From: Streptomyces coeruleorubidus
Lineage (GTDB): Bacteria; Actinomycetota; Actinomycetes; Streptomycetales; Streptomycetaceae
Assembly: GCF_028885415.1 (NCBI RefSeq)
Contig: NZ_CP118527.1
Location: 4,836,001-4,900,000 of the forward strand
Direction of reading: 5' to 3'
DNA length: 64,000 bases
Shown: piece after piece, positions 35,914 to 43,110 of the stretch
How positions within the stretch are numbered: the stretch's first letter is position 1
Layout: every line of letters begins with the position of its first letter
The notes under the pieces: generated by a model
The model's input: only the letters and a program-made list of their open reading frames with translations
Databases searched by the model: none
What the model was told of the DNA's origin: nothing
Position numbers and translations under genes: made by a program

Positions 35914-36390
35914 ATGCGAGCTGCACGGTTAACCGCAGGATCGACGGCCCTCGTCACCGCTGCGCTTGGGCTGATGGTGGCAACCGCTAGCCCCGCCTCC
36001 GCCGACGGCACGTGGGCCTATTACGGCACCAAGAACCCGATCACTTCCAGTGCCAGCACATGGCGCTGCGGCCCCACCGAATCGGTCAACGCTCTAGACG
36101 ACGTGTATGCGCAGGTCTGCGCGGTCAGGACGGTAGAACGGGACGGCGCACAGGCTGCGGTGATCATACGTAACAACTCAAACAAGATCCAGTCCGCCAA
36201 AGCATCGATGAGCCTGTGGAACGCGGCTGATAACAGCCAGGCCGGTTGGTGGGGTTGCGGCTCCACAGGACTCACGCCCAACGCGTGGACGGTGTGCTTC
36301 GGGAATACTCTCAACCCCAAGTTCGCTACGGTGTACGCGGATGGGGCCGTCAACGGTAGCGATTTCCTCGTACGGTCACCAAATGTCTGA
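35914..36390 (+). CDS. secreted cargo protein of unknown function
   Basis: 158 residues. Signal peptide: MRAARLTAGSTALVTAALGL then MVATASPASADG, with an AxA cleavage site near residue 31. The mature part (~127 residues) has four cysteines (in WRCGP, QVCAV, WGCGS, TVCFG), likely two disulfides, and a Trp/Asn-rich beta-type sequence. I do not recognise a family. The start is supported by GGAAGGG 6 nt upstream. It lies inside the Tn7-like element and runs opposite to the tns operon, so it is cargo. Might be a small extracellular binding or inhibitor protein; this is a guess. Confidence 0.75.
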   Translation: MRAARLTAGSTALVTAALGLMVATASPASADGTWAYYGTKNPITSSASTWRCGPTESVNALDDVYAQVCAVRTVERDGAQAAVIIRNNSNKIQSAKASMSLWNAADNSQAGWWGCGSTGLTPNAWTVCFGNTLNPKFATVYADGAVNGSDFLVRSPNV

Positions 36391-36540
36391 GCCTGAGCTC
36401 GCCAAGGTGGCACGAATCAGGCCCGGTGCCCAACGTCCTGTACGGCCGCCGGGCTGAGCAGATCGTGACGTACGCGGTCACTGCCATCTGACGACGTGGC
36501 CCCTGGCGATACGCTGGGGGCTTTCGTCATAGGGGCGGGG

Positions 36541-36753
36541 ATGAACGGGCCAGACATCGAAGAGGCGCGACGCCTCCTCCGTGAAGCGGACACTGCTGAC
36601 TCGTTCGGCACGTTGGACGCGGACGGCTGGGAGGACCTGGGCCGCCGCCTGGCGAAGGCCCTTCAACTGGATGACGCCCGCGTGGCGGAGAAGATGCCTT
36701 GGGCCCTGTGGGGCTATGCCATCGGGGCCCGCGAGGATCGCGAAGAGGACTGA
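36541..36753 (+). CDS. small acidic hypothetical protein (cargo)
   Basis: About 70 residues: MNGPDIEEARRLLREADTADSFGTLDADGWEDLGRRLAKALQLDD, largely helical and acidic, no signal peptide or membrane segment. The frame is open from GTG 36496, but the ATG at 36541 has GGGGCGGGG immediately upstream. It follows the secreted-protein gene by 150 bp in the same direction and ends 22 bp before the tniQ stop (convergent). No family recognised. Confidence 0.55.
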   Translation: MNGPDIEEARRLLREADTADSFGTLDADGWEDLGRRLAKALQLDDARVAEKMPWALWGYAIGAREDREED

Positions 36754-36775
36754 TGGCGTCCCCGTACCGGGAAGC

Positions 36776-38959
36776 TCACCTCCTCCTCGGGCGGCCCGGC
36801 TGAGACCCGGCAGGGCGGAGTTGAGCGCCGTTCTTCAGCAGTGCGAGACGGACGGTGGCGAGGCTGGTCCCCTCGCGGTCGGCGATGACCTGCAGCGAAA
36901 GGCAGTCTTGTTCGTACCAGGTGCGCCACTGCTCTACGCGGGTGGCGGTGTGCTGGGTGCGGCGAAACCGTGGTGGGCTCCAGTCGACGGGGTGCTGGGA
37001 GAGCAAGTAAGCGACGTGGGCGGTGTTGGTGTCCAGGGTGCGCGCGACGTGTGCGATGGAGAAGTTGCTGCCCGGTACGGCCTGGTGGAGCTGGGCGGCG
37101 CTGATGCTGTCCGGGTCGGGCCCGGGGAGCACGAGATGGAGGAGTGTGCGGGTGGGGAGCCGCGGCGCCCACTGGATGGGCTCGTCGATGCCGTGCTCGT
37201 CGAGGAGTGCGCGTGCGGTGTGATGCAGCAGTTGGGCCTCGGCGGGCAGGATCCGCCAGCAAAAGCGCTGGTACTGCTGGCGTTGAGAGCTGGTGGCGGG
37301 GGCGATGTCCGGGTGTGCGAGGTGCGCGGGCGAGCCGGTTAGTGTCTGGAAGATCCAGCGTTGGGCGTGCGCGGCATGTAGGCCGGGGCACGAGCGCAGT
37401 CGCCGCTGCAGCTTCAGCCAGGTCTGGGGGTCGATGAAACGGGAGCGGGCGGTGAACAGGGCGCGGCGGCGTGCGTAGTCGATGGGGGCGCCGTGCGCAT
37501 CGAGGTGGTCGGCCAGAAGGATCAGTACGCGCAGGACGTCGGCGCAGTCGCTGCGGTGGGTGAGGTCGGCGAGGAGCGTGGACACGTTGTGGCTGCTGAC
37601 AGTAGTGCCGGTCATGCGCGTCGCGGCGCGGATCGAGGTGGTGTTGCCGGCCACCAGGCAGGCGACGGTGAGGAGTTCGTCGGCGCGTTGGGCCACGGGC
37701 TTGCCGCTGGCACGGCGGGGGGACAGGCGCAGGGTCCATTCGGGCCACAGGGCGGTCGGAAGCATGCAGACCCTGGAGTCCTGGTTGGTCGGGGGGCGGG
37801 TGGAGTGGACGGCGGTGCGGTGGCGCAGGCGCGCCACCGGCATCAGCTTGGTCTCCCGGCTGCAGCGCAGGCCGGCTTCGAGTGCGGGCGAGATCGTGCC
37901 GCCGAGGGCGACGACGCTGGCGGGGTGGAGCGGGCGGCCGGTGGCGGCCACGCGGTCGGTCAGCCACTGCACGGCCCGGGCCGCGGTGCGGATGTTCTTG
38001 GCGCGCAGGATGCGGGTCGCTGCCGTGACCGCCACGGCAGCGGCAGCGGCGTCGCCGGGGGCGTAGTAGCTGTGCAGATCGATGCGCCGGATGATCGGCG
38101 CGCGCTGCGGGTCAGCGGGCAGAGGGTTGGCGCGGTAGCGCTCGAGACGGGCCACGACTTCGGGCGGGGCCACCGGGTGCAGGTCGCTGGATGTCGCGTG
38201 GCTGAGGACCAGCGCCCCCAGACTCTTCACATCGCGCAGTAGCACCCTCAAAGGCGCGCCGCCTGGCCCGTACAGCGGCCAGCGCACCATGCGACCTGGG
38301 GCCGCAAGGACGGTGTCGAGGAGGTGTTGGGTCTCTTCCAGGGCCCCGTCGGGAGCGATGGCGGTGACCGGGGTGTCGGCCAGGGGGTGGTGGCAGCGAG
38401 GGGGCCGTGGTCCGCCGCCTGGCGCCGCGCTCGAGCACAGCCCCGGACGGGGCGTTTCTGGCCGGGGGTGAGCGCGGAGGCGGGGGATGCGCCGGCAGGC
38501 CGGACAGCGATCGGCCAGCAGCACATGATGCCGGGCGCAGGCGAAGGACCAGCCCAGGCGCCAGGTCACTGGCCAGCGTCCGCCGTTGTCCGCCAGGCAG
38601 GCGGGGCAGAACCGGGACCCTGCCCGGCCCCACAGCACCTGTCGGTGCACCCGCCGCTGTTCGGGCGAGATCACCACCGCATGCCCGTCGAAGGGTTGAA
38701 GGGTCATCGCCACGAGAACGTCTTCGGTGACACCGGTGACCTCGGCGATGGCGGCCAGCTCGTCGGGGGTGGCCAGGGTGGTCCAGCGCGGCAGCACTGG
38801 GGCGGCCAGTGCTGGGTCGCGGTTCGGGAGGCCGAGTGCGCTGAGCACGTCCATGAATGGGCAGTTCAGGCGGGCGGCGAGGAACTCCAGCCAGGAGTCC
38901 AGGGCCTCGCCGGGATACGGCGCGCACCGGATCGGCAAGGACCGCCGCCCGGTTTTCAC
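36776..38959 (-). CDS. tniQ: TniQ/TnsD-like target-selection protein
   Basis: 727 residues, longer than classical TniQ (300-400) and longer than TnsD of Tn7 (508). The N-terminal TniQ domain begins CAPYPGEALDSWLEFLAARLN; a zinc-binding cluster follows with C118/C121 (FCPACL), C141 and H144/H145 (ACARHH) and C152/C155 (RCPACR). The C-terminal ~400 residues include helix-turn-helix-like segments (e.g. LQVIADREGTSLATVRLALL near the end and SIRAATRMTGTTVSSHNVSTLL). In Tn7, TnsD binds the target (end of glmS) and recruits TnsC. Here the element sits just past dnaB, so dnaB 3' DNA is the likely target. GTG start, overlapping tnsC stop by 4 nt. Confidence 0.9.
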   Translation of the reverse strand: MKTGRRSLPIRCAPYPGEALDSWLEFLAARLNCPFMDVLSALGLPNRDPALAAPVLPRWTTLATPDELAAIAEVTGVTEDVLVAMTLQPFDGHAVVISPEQRRVHRQVLWGRAGSRFCPACLADNGGRWPVTWRLGWSFACARHHVLLADRCPACRRIPRLRAHPRPETPRPGLCSSAAPGGGPRPPRCHHPLADTPVTAIAPDGALEETQHLLDTVLAAPGRMVRWPLYGPGGAPLRVLLRDVKSLGALVLSHATSSDLHPVAPPEVVARLERYRANPLPADPQRAPIIRRIDLHSYYAPGDAAAAAVAVTAATRILRAKNIRTAARAVQWLTDRVAATGRPLHPASVVALGGTISPALEAGLRCSRETKLMPVARLRHRTAVHSTRPPTNQDSRVCMLPTALWPEWTLRLSPRRASGKPVAQRADELLTVACLVAGNTTSIRAATRMTGTTVSSHNVSTLLADLTHRSDCADVLRVLILLADHLDAHGAPIDYARRRALFTARSRFIDPQTWLKLQRRLRSCPGLHAAHAQRWIFQTLTGSPAHLAHPDIAPATSSQRQQYQRFCWRILPAEAQLLHHTARALLDEHGIDEPIQWAPRLPTRTLLHLVLPGPDPDSISAAQLHQAVPGSNFSIAHVARTLDTNTAHVAYLLSQHPVDWSPPRFRRTQHTATRVEQWRTWYEQDCLSLQVIADREGTSLATVRLALLKNGAQLRPAGSQPGRPRRR

Positions 38960-40071
38960 CCGGCGGCCCGCCCACTACGCGGACGGCTGGTGGCCCACCG
39001 TGCATGAAGTGCGTATTCGAGTTCTCTGCGGGCTTGTTCGGCTGCCTCATCGTTCTTGACCTGGTCGAGCAGACCCCGGGTGAGGCGTTCAGTGCCGGTG
39101 CGCTGGGCGCGCTGACAGCCGCGGTTGATCAACGTCATCAGGGAGCCGATGTGCCCGGTTGAGCGGGCAAAGAGATAGTCCGACAAGTCATCGGCGAGCA
39201 TGCCGGGGTAGGTGCCGGCCAGGACGATGCGCTGTTCCAGGGCCAGGATCAGTTGTCGCCAGTGGCGGCGGCCCTGCTCGGTGTCGATGGTGAAGGGCGG
39301 CATGCCCAGGCGGGTGGTGCGCCGGCCGGTCTGGGCCAGGACTGTCTCGCCAGCGGACTCGCCCTCGCTGAACAGGCCCTTGTCCGCGAGTCCCACGCCG
39401 ACCTTGAGGAGGGTGACCGGGAACTCGTTGGCGATCCACTTGAGGTGATTGCTGACCTCGATGCCGCTGGTCTTGCGCCATTTGAGGAAGTGCAGGTCGT
39501 CCAGGATCAGCAGACGGACCTCGCAGGACAACACGCAGTCCAGGGCCTGGAGGCCGAACTGGGCGGCGGTGGAGGTTCGGCGTCCTGGGTGGCCGAAGAA
39601 CTCCAGCATGGCCCGGTTGAGGTCCTTCATTCCGGTATTGCCGGTGAGCCCCACCCGGCACACCGGCCATCGCTCGTGCCCCTGTGCAGTGAACGCGCCG
39701 TATTCGGCGATCTCCCGGCGGTGGAACTCCCGGGCGAAGGCGAGAACGGCGGTGGTCTTGCCCAAGCCTGGGAAGGCGTCGACAGCTACGGCCCCTTTCG
39801 CCTTGTCGCCGTCCTGAAGATTGCTGTCCAGGATGTCCCACAAGTCCCCATGCAGCGCGGCCAGTTGAGGGGTACGGATCGGTCCCAGGTTGGCGTGCCA
39901 CTCCCGCCGGGCACGGTCGTAGGCGGCCCGCGCCCTCTCGTTCAGGGCTCGGAGCATCTTCTGGTTCAGCCGCTCGGGCTGGGTACGGCGCGGCGCGTCG
40001 ACGAAGGTCTTGAAGTCCTCCTTGCGCGACAGCGCCAGGTTGCTCAGCCTGGGCGGGCCAGCCGAACTCAC
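38956..40071 (-). CDS. tnsC: TnsC-like AAA+ ATPase transposition regulator
   Basis: 371 residues. AAA+ ATPase with Walker A FPGLGKTT at 100-107 and Walker B LLILDDLHFL with Asp191/Asp192. The N-terminal segment (PERLNQKMLRALNERARAAYDRARREWH) and C-terminal RSTGHIGSLMTLINRGCQRA match the TniB/TnsC group. In Tn7 systems TnsC forms ATP-dependent filaments on target DNA, is recruited by TniQ/TnsD and activates TnsAB. GTG start overlaps the tnsB stop by 4 nt (GTGA). Confidence 0.93.
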   Translation of the reverse strand: MSSAGPPRLSNLALSRKEDFKTFVDAPRRTQPERLNQKMLRALNERARAAYDRARREWHANLGPIRTPQLAALHGDLWDILDSNLQDGDKAKGAVAVDAFPGLGKTTAVLAFAREFHRREIAEYGAFTAQGHERWPVCRVGLTGNTGMKDLNRAMLEFFGHPGRRTSTAAQFGLQALDCVLSCEVRLLILDDLHFLKWRKTSGIEVSNHLKWIANEFPVTLLKVGVGLADKGLFSEGESAGETVLAQTGRRTTRLGMPPFTIDTEQGRRHWRQLILALEQRIVLAGTYPGMLADDLSDYLFARSTGHIGSLMTLINRGCQRAQRTGTERLTRGLLDQVKNDEAAEQARRELEYALHARWATSRPRSGRAAG

Positions 40072-42194
40072 ACGTCCTCCAGGGCGTCCGCGTAGAAGTC
40101 GTCCTCGGCGGCGAAGCACTCCAGATCGGCTACGTCGTCATCACCCACCGCGGCCACCGGTTCGGGTACGTCTTCTTTCGCCGCCTCGGCCTGACCCAGG
40201 GCTGTGCGTACGGACGTAAGCGAGGCGACCGTCGCCGTACCGGTATCCGGAAGGTCGAGGGCGGCCTGTTCGCGCGAGACCCTCAGCGCCATGCGGCGCT
40301 CGGCGAGCGTGGTCCCCAGCCCGAGATTCCAGCGCTCCAGCAGGTCGGCGACCGCGAGCCGGTCGTCGGGATAGCGGTACTTCGCGGCAGCCAACTTCCG
40401 CGCGAACAGAAGAGCGTCCTCGCTCAGAGGCATGTGGACCGAGGGCGCGTGTTCCCAGGTCAGGGTGTGCCAGACGCGGGTGCCGGGGTCGCGGAAGTAG
40501 ATCCGGGTGACATCATCCGGGGCAACCTGGAACGGCCAGCCGTTCTTCACCTGGCTGTCGTACGGGCTGCGGATGCCCGGCTTGGGCAGGCCGGGACCGT
40601 TGTAGCGGCGGCGGCCGATCTCGACGCCGTAGTGCTGGATCGTGCGCCACTTCGTGGGCAGGAACTCGAAGGCGAGATCCCGGTCGCGGGGGGCCTCGAT
40701 GTAGCCGGCCCTCGCCATGCCGTGCTCGAACATCTGCGCCGGGGACATCCGCAGCCCCGGAACCCCCGGGTCGACCAGACCCGTGTGCGGCCTGCAGTGA
40801 TAGACCACCGCGGTCCACTCCCTGATGATCGACTCCAACTCGTCGAGGAAGAAGAACGCCTCGTCCTCCGGATGCTCGCCGCGGCAGTGGATGTCGGGGC
40901 CCTTGTAGCCGGGCAGCGCCTCCAGCAGTCCCTCTCGCAGGGTGCGGAAGTAGCGTTCCGCCGGTCCCTTGTCCCGGCCGGTGCGCAGCCGGGCGGGCTG
41001 GATCGAGATCGCCATCCGGCGGCAGACGCTGGTCAGATGCCCCGAGACATAGACCTTGCCGTGATCGACCACGAGTGTCTCGGGCACCAGCGGCGGCGAG
41101 GCCAACCCGGGACCGGTCGCTCCTTCGACGTCGACCAGGACCGTGCGCGGGATGCCGTGCTCGGGCCAGACCGCATGGCGCGGCCATTCCCACCCCGCCG
41201 GCCGCGGGCGGAAGCACTGGTAGAGCACCGCGCTGACATCCACGGCCTTGGTCGAGACCGGGGTGAGCCGGAGGCCGGTGATGCATCGGGTGTACCAGTC
41301 CATCGCGATAGTCAGCTCGGCCTGCACCCAGCGCAAGGTGAGCGGGTCGAAGGCGAACACGTCCAGCCGGGTGGTGTCCATCAGCACGTACTCGCCCGGC
41401 CGCGTCGGCCGCAGCTTCCCATACGGCCCCTCCGGCCGGTCGGCGATGTCCCTGTTCCGCTTCGTGCTCAGCCGGAACAGCGGATGCCGCCCCTCCAACT
41501 CGGCCAGGATCCGAAACGCCGTCGCCCGGCTCGGCTGCGGCACCACAGCCGGACCGAACCGGGCGATCACCCGGGCCCGCGTCCGCTCGATCACCAGCGT
41601 CCGCGACGGCTTCGACTGACCGGTGTGCTCGACCATTACCTCCACTGCGGTCTCCGCCCACCGCTCGTCGCCCGAGAGCCACGGTCGTCCCGACCGCCTT
41701 CGCTTCGGCGCCAGCCCAGCCTCACCGTGCTGCCGAAAGTCGGCGACCCACTGCTTCACCGTGCGGACGGACACACCGAGTTCCTCGGCTTTGGCCGCGT
41801 ACTTTGATTCGGCCGGGCCACCGGGCGGGTACTGAGGGCGGGGCTCGCCGGTGCGGGCGAATTCGGCGTGCCCTGAGCGATATCCCGTCAGGACCTCGCG
41901 GACATGCCCCGCCCGCTCCACGACCTTGTGCCGTTCGTCCTCGCCCAGCTGGTCCAGCACTACCGAGGCGATCTCCTCGACCTCGTCGGGTGATGGCCCG
42001 GCCTGCTCGGGGATGATCTCCGCGCGGTCGGAGAACAGCAGCTCTTTCAGTGCCAGTCGGAGGACCCGCCCATGCGCGTCCTCAAGGACCACCTCGTTGC
42101 CCGCCGTCGTCGCGGCCAGTTCGACCACCTCGACGCTCTCCCCGTCGTAACGGAAACGCGTGCCAACCCCGACCCGGGCCCTTGCGCCGCTCAT
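40068..42194 (-). CDS. tnsB: TnsB-like DDE transposase
   Basis: 708 residues of the Mu/TnsB transposase family. An N-terminal ~60-residue beta barrel-like part, then an HTH domain (KYAAKAEELGVSVRTVKQWVADFRQHGEAGL), then the RNase H fold with D273 (LMDTTRLD), D377 (VVDHGK) and E413 (PAERYF) as the catalytic DDE triad, then the Mu-C type beta domain (YGVEIGRRRYN). TnsB joins the 3' ends to target DNA, and with TnsA performs cut-and-paste. Start chosen at MSGARARV because it overlaps the tnsA stop (ATGA) and GAGGAGGGC precedes it. Confidence 0.95.
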   Translation of the reverse strand: MSGARARVGVGTRFRYDGESVEVVELAATTAGNEVVLEDAHGRVLRLALKELLFSDRAEIIPEQAGPSPDEVEEIASVVLDQLGEDERHKVVERAGHVREVLTGYRSGHAEFARTGEPRPQYPPGGPAESKYAAKAEELGVSVRTVKQWVADFRQHGEAGLAPKRRRSGRPWLSGDERWAETAVEVMVEHTGQSKPSRTLVIERTRARVIARFGPAVVPQPSRATAFRILAELEGRHPLFRLSTKRNRDIADRPEGPYGKLRPTRPGEYVLMDTTRLDVFAFDPLTLRWVQAELTIAMDWYTRCITGLRLTPVSTKAVDVSAVLYQCFRPRPAGWEWPRHAVWPEHGIPRTVLVDVEGATGPGLASPPLVPETLVVDHGKVYVSGHLTSVCRRMAISIQPARLRTGRDKGPAERYFRTLREGLLEALPGYKGPDIHCRGEHPEDEAFFFLDELESIIREWTAVVYHCRPHTGLVDPGVPGLRMSPAQMFEHGMARAGYIEAPRDRDLAFEFLPTKWRTIQHYGVEIGRRRYNGPGLPKPGIRSPYDSQVKNGWPFQVAPDDVTRIYFRDPGTRVWHTLTWEHAPSVHMPLSEDALLFARKLAAAKYRYPDDRLAVADLLERWNLGLGTTLAERRMALRVSREQAALDLPDTGTATVASLTSVRTALGQAEAAKEDVPEPVAAVGDDDVADLECFAAEDDFYADALEDV

Positions 42195-42910
42195 GCTGCC
42201 CTCCTCAATACCGCTGTGGGCCGCAGCGGGTGGGAAAGGTCGGTGCGCAGGCCATGCGTCCACAGCAGGTGGAAAGTCGCGGCCCGTACAAGAGATTCGG
42301 GCCTGTCAGGCAGCCGCCGTGCCGCCTGCCTGAGCGGGATGCCGTCGAGATCGACCTGGCGCAGCTCGTCCAAGAGCTCCGGGGCAAACAACCACCTGCG
42401 GCGATAGCCAGCCAGGAAGCGGATGTTTTCTAATTCCGTCTTGGGCGATTCGCTCCACACCTCGTACCGCCACCCGCGCGACTCCACCGCGCGTCGGGTC
42501 CACTCGAAGGTGGAGGCCACCACCGGCTCAGCCAGCGATCGCCGCGGCTTGACGTCCACCACCACGGGGCTCTGTTCAGTGACAAGGAGGTAGTCCGGGA
42601 TGTGCTTGCGGACTTGCCCGTCCACCACGGCCTTCAGCAAGAAGGGCTGAGCAGTGATGCCGTGCACGAAGGGATCGAAGTCTGCGGACAATAGCCGCGC
42701 GAGCTCCAGTCGCGACTCGTAGATCACATGACCACCGGTCGTCGCCGACCAGTAGGTCCCCGAGTAGTGCCTCTGCCCCTTGTACCAGCGAAACGTCCGC
42801 CATGGGGCGGCCGAGGCCAGCAGGCGAACCGGAGCCGCAGTCCACGGCCGGTCCTCGACAACTTCACCAGCGTACTGACGAACACTTACCGTCATAGCGG
42901 AATCGTCCAT
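42191..42910 (-). CDS. tnsA: TnsA-like 5'-end-cleaving endonuclease
   Basis: 239 residues. The restriction-enzyme-like active site is E65 in VIYESRLELARL, D106 in HIPDYLLV and K121 in VVVDVKPR, with D119 adjacent. It is the TnsA pattern (E..D..xVKP). The C-terminal ~80 residues (LLDELRQVDLDGIPLRQAARRL) form a helical region like TnsA_C. The protein cuts the 5' strands at the transposon ends, which makes the element cut-and-paste rather than replicative. It is the first gene of the operon; GGGGAG lies 6 nt before the ATG. Confidence 0.92.
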   Translation of the reverse strand: MDDSAMTVSVRQYAGEVVEDRPWTAAPVRLLASAAPWRTFRWYKGQRHYSGTYWSATTGGHVIYESRLELARLLSADFDPFVHGITAQPFLLKAVVDGQVRKHIPDYLLVTEQSPVVVDVKPRRSLAEPVVASTFEWTRRAVESRGWRYEVWSESPKTELENIRFLAGYRRRWLFAPELLDELRQVDLDGIPLRQAARRLPDRPESLVRAATFHLLWTHGLRTDLSHPLRPTAVLRRAA

Positions 42911-43070
42911 GGCACGCTCCCCACCCGGGTGATGGCCCTTATTGCCACGATGCTCGTCCCTGGTGCAGAGATGAATACGAGCCGGAGACCGTCACCCGAA
43001 AGAGTGGATGCGCTGAACAGCGAGTCTCAACGTCGCTTCATATGTGCTGCTGATATGCAGTCGCGCCCGA
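42911..43070. other. right-end non-coding segment of the element
   Basis: 160 bp between the right terminal repeat and tnsA. It should hold the tns promoter and TnsB sites. A block GCTTCATATG at 43035-43044 resembles the TTCATAA block of the right terminal repeat and TCATATG of the left, in plus orientation; a weak candidate for an extra TnsB site. Confidence 0.5.
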
Positions 43071-43099
43071 GATTATGAAGCCGAACTTGAGATCCTACA
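43071..43099 (-). repeat. right terminal inverted repeat of the Tn7-like element
   Basis: On the minus strand begins TGTAGGATCTCAAGTTCGG; pairs with the left terminus at 21 of 29 positions. Confidence 0.9.
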
Positions 43100-43104
43100 T
43101 CGGC
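43100..43104 (+). repeat. target site duplication, right copy
   Basis: TCGGC, directly abutting the ACA end of the element and 6 bp from the dnaB stop codon. Confidence 0.92.
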
Positions 43105-43110
43105 ACCGCC

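Larger units (their letters stand above)
35548..43099 (-). mobile_element. complete Tn7-like transposon (TnsABC-TniQ)
   Basis: 7,552 bp with all expected features. The termini are TGTAGG...CCTACA; the left 29 bp (35548-35576) and right 29 bp (43071-43099) match at 21 positions as inverted repeats. It is flanked by the 5-bp direct repeat TCGGC on both sides, the target duplication length of Tn7. It carries tnsA, tnsB, tnsC and a long tniQ in one coupled operon starting at the right end, plus two cargo genes at the left. The right end lies 11 bp past the dnaB stop codon. No CRISPR array or cas gene is inside, so it is not a CRISPR-associated transposon. Boundaries are seen directly; mobility is inferred. 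Confidence 0.95.

Noticed and set aside
35548..43099. CRISPR-associated transposon (Cas12k or Cascade type)
   Set aside because: The element has no repeat-spacer array and no cas-like gene between its ends; TniQ is long rather than short.
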